Below are positions 6,422 to 6,816 of a stretch of DNA of 6,816 nucleotides, in pieces. The position numbers were made by a program, and so were the translations under genes. Each line of letters begins with the position of its first letter. Positions within the stretch are counted from its first letter, which is position 1. Under the pieces are notes generated by a model. The model was not told the DNA's origin and made no database searches. It saw nothing but the letters and a program-made list of their open reading frames with translations. The stretch is from Bacteroidota bacterium. GTDB taxonomy: Bacteria > Bacteroidota > Ignavibacteria > UBA10030 > UBA8401. The stretch spans positions 8,975 to 15,790 of the forward strand of contig DMPG01000341.1 of the NCBI GenBank assembly GCA_003456055.1. Reading direction: 5' to 3'.

Positions 6422-6468
6422 GAAAATCTCCGAACAGAGTTCATCCCTCATAATTCATCCTTGTTAAA

Positions 6469-6816
6469 TTAATTGTTCATTGTTAATTGTTCTATTGCAT
6501 CCACCATCGCATCCCACGTATATTTTTTCCGCTCTTCCGATGCTCCGGCGGTCAGTGTTGCTTCCATCTGTTCGTTGTAAAATCGTACGATCGCTTCTGC
6601 CAGCGCGTTCGGATCATTCGGCGGCACGATCAATCCAGATTTTTCATTGATCACCACTTCCGGAAGTGCACCGACATTTGTCGCAATGATCGGAGATGAA
6701 AAGAAATAAGCGATCTGCGCTATCGCACTTTGTGTTGCCGAGATATACGGCTGTACCACAACATCCGCTGCTGAAAAGAAGATATGCACTTTTTCGTTAG
6801 GAATATAATCCGAAAA
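6469..6816 (-). CDS. Glycosyltransferase, GT4-like (group 1), C-terminal fragment; 5' end outside window
   Basis: The frame is open to the last base of the window and reads DYIPNEKVHIFFSAADVVVQPY, the usual donor-sugar domain entry of GT-B fold glycosyltransferases. The protein therefore starts upstream of the window, and the in-frame GTG at 6789 is an internal codon, not a start. Motifs in order are SAADVVVQPY, SATQSAIAQIAY, PIIATNVGALPEVV and SGLIVPPNDPNALAEAI, all standard for the nucleotide-sugar binding half of GT4 enzymes. The protein ends on EQLTMNN, which is encoded wholly by a heptamer tandem repeat. These enzymes build polysaccharides, glycolipids or glycoproteins at the cytoplasmic face of the membrane. 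The adjacent downstream methyltransferase with a membrane-like tail fits a glycan or glycolipid locus, most of which would be beyond the right edge. Family call is firm; donor and acceptor are unknown. Confidence 0.9.
   Translation of the reverse strand, partial: FSDYIPNEKVHIFFSAADVVVQPYISATQSAIAQIAYFFSSPIIATNVGALPEVVINEKSGLIVPPNDPNALAEAIVRFYNEQMEATLTAGASEERKKYTWDAMVDAIEQLTMNN
6472..6492. repeat. Tandem heptamer repeat ATTGTTC-ATTGTTA-ATTGTTC
   Basis: Three adjoining heptamers differ only in the last base. They are exactly 21 bases, so they encode seven whole codons (EQLTMNN) at the end of the glycosyltransferase, directly before its TAA. A degenerate trace (TTGTTA at 6461-6466) continues into the spacer. 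The unit differs from the GAATTAT array 50 bases to the left. Confidence 0.8.

Noticed and set aside
6787..6789. GTG at 6789 as start of a 106-residue glycosyltransferase-like protein
   Set aside because: The frame continues upstream to the window edge with conserved glycosyltransferase residues (DYIPNEK), so the GTG is an internal valine codon.
1..6816. Defence system, toxin-antitoxin or mobile element built around the nuclease
   Set aside because: The NUC1-type nuclease has no immunity protein, transposase, integrase or antitoxin-like neighbour, and it is separated by a terminator from an unrelated secreted protein gene.

Overview
The window looks like ordinary chromosomal sequence from a moderately AT-rich bacterium, probably of the Bacteroidota / Ignavibacteriota (FCB) group. 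Three things suggest this. Most starts lack a Shine-Dalgarno sequence and have A/T-rich leaders. The intergenic spacers carry short palindromes and heptamer tandem repeats. The protein families (secreted NUC1 nuclease, secreted SMP-30-like propeller, YidE/AspT-type transporter with RCK_C domains) are at home in that group. The assignment is an inference; there is no rRNA or other phylogenetic marker.

Layout from left to right. A 5'-truncated DNA/RNA non-specific endonuclease (plus strand, 1-699) converges on a secreted SMP-30/gluconolactonase-like beta-propeller protein (minus, 786-2060), with a strong symmetric terminator hairpin between them. Further right is a complete 552-residue AspT/YidE-type transporter (minus, 2248-3906), separated from the propeller gene by a 187-bp spacer with two palindromes. 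A 175-bp divergent promoter region then leads to a small four-helix membrane protein of unknown function (plus, 4082-4477) and a zinc-less medium-chain dehydrogenase/reductase (plus, 4575-5567). The reductase converges, with only 18 bp between stop codons, on a SAM-dependent methyltransferase with hydrophobic C-terminus (minus, 5586-6395). Upstream of that lies the C-terminal end of a family-4-type glycosyltransferase (minus, 6469 to the window edge).

The methyltransferase and glycosyltransferase are the only pair with a plausible shared job (glycan or glycolipid synthesis at the membrane). The other genes look like independent single-gene units. I found no defence system, mobile element, CRISPR array, RNA gene or new multi-gene system.

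The most interesting signals are non-coding. A 15-bp palindrome core (AACCTTGCGAAGGTT and variants) occurs three times at gene 3' ends. In one case it grows into a 15-bp stem that covers both stop codons of a convergent gene pair. Two different heptamer tandem repeats lie within about 90 bp, and one of them encodes the last seven residues of the glycosyltransferase.
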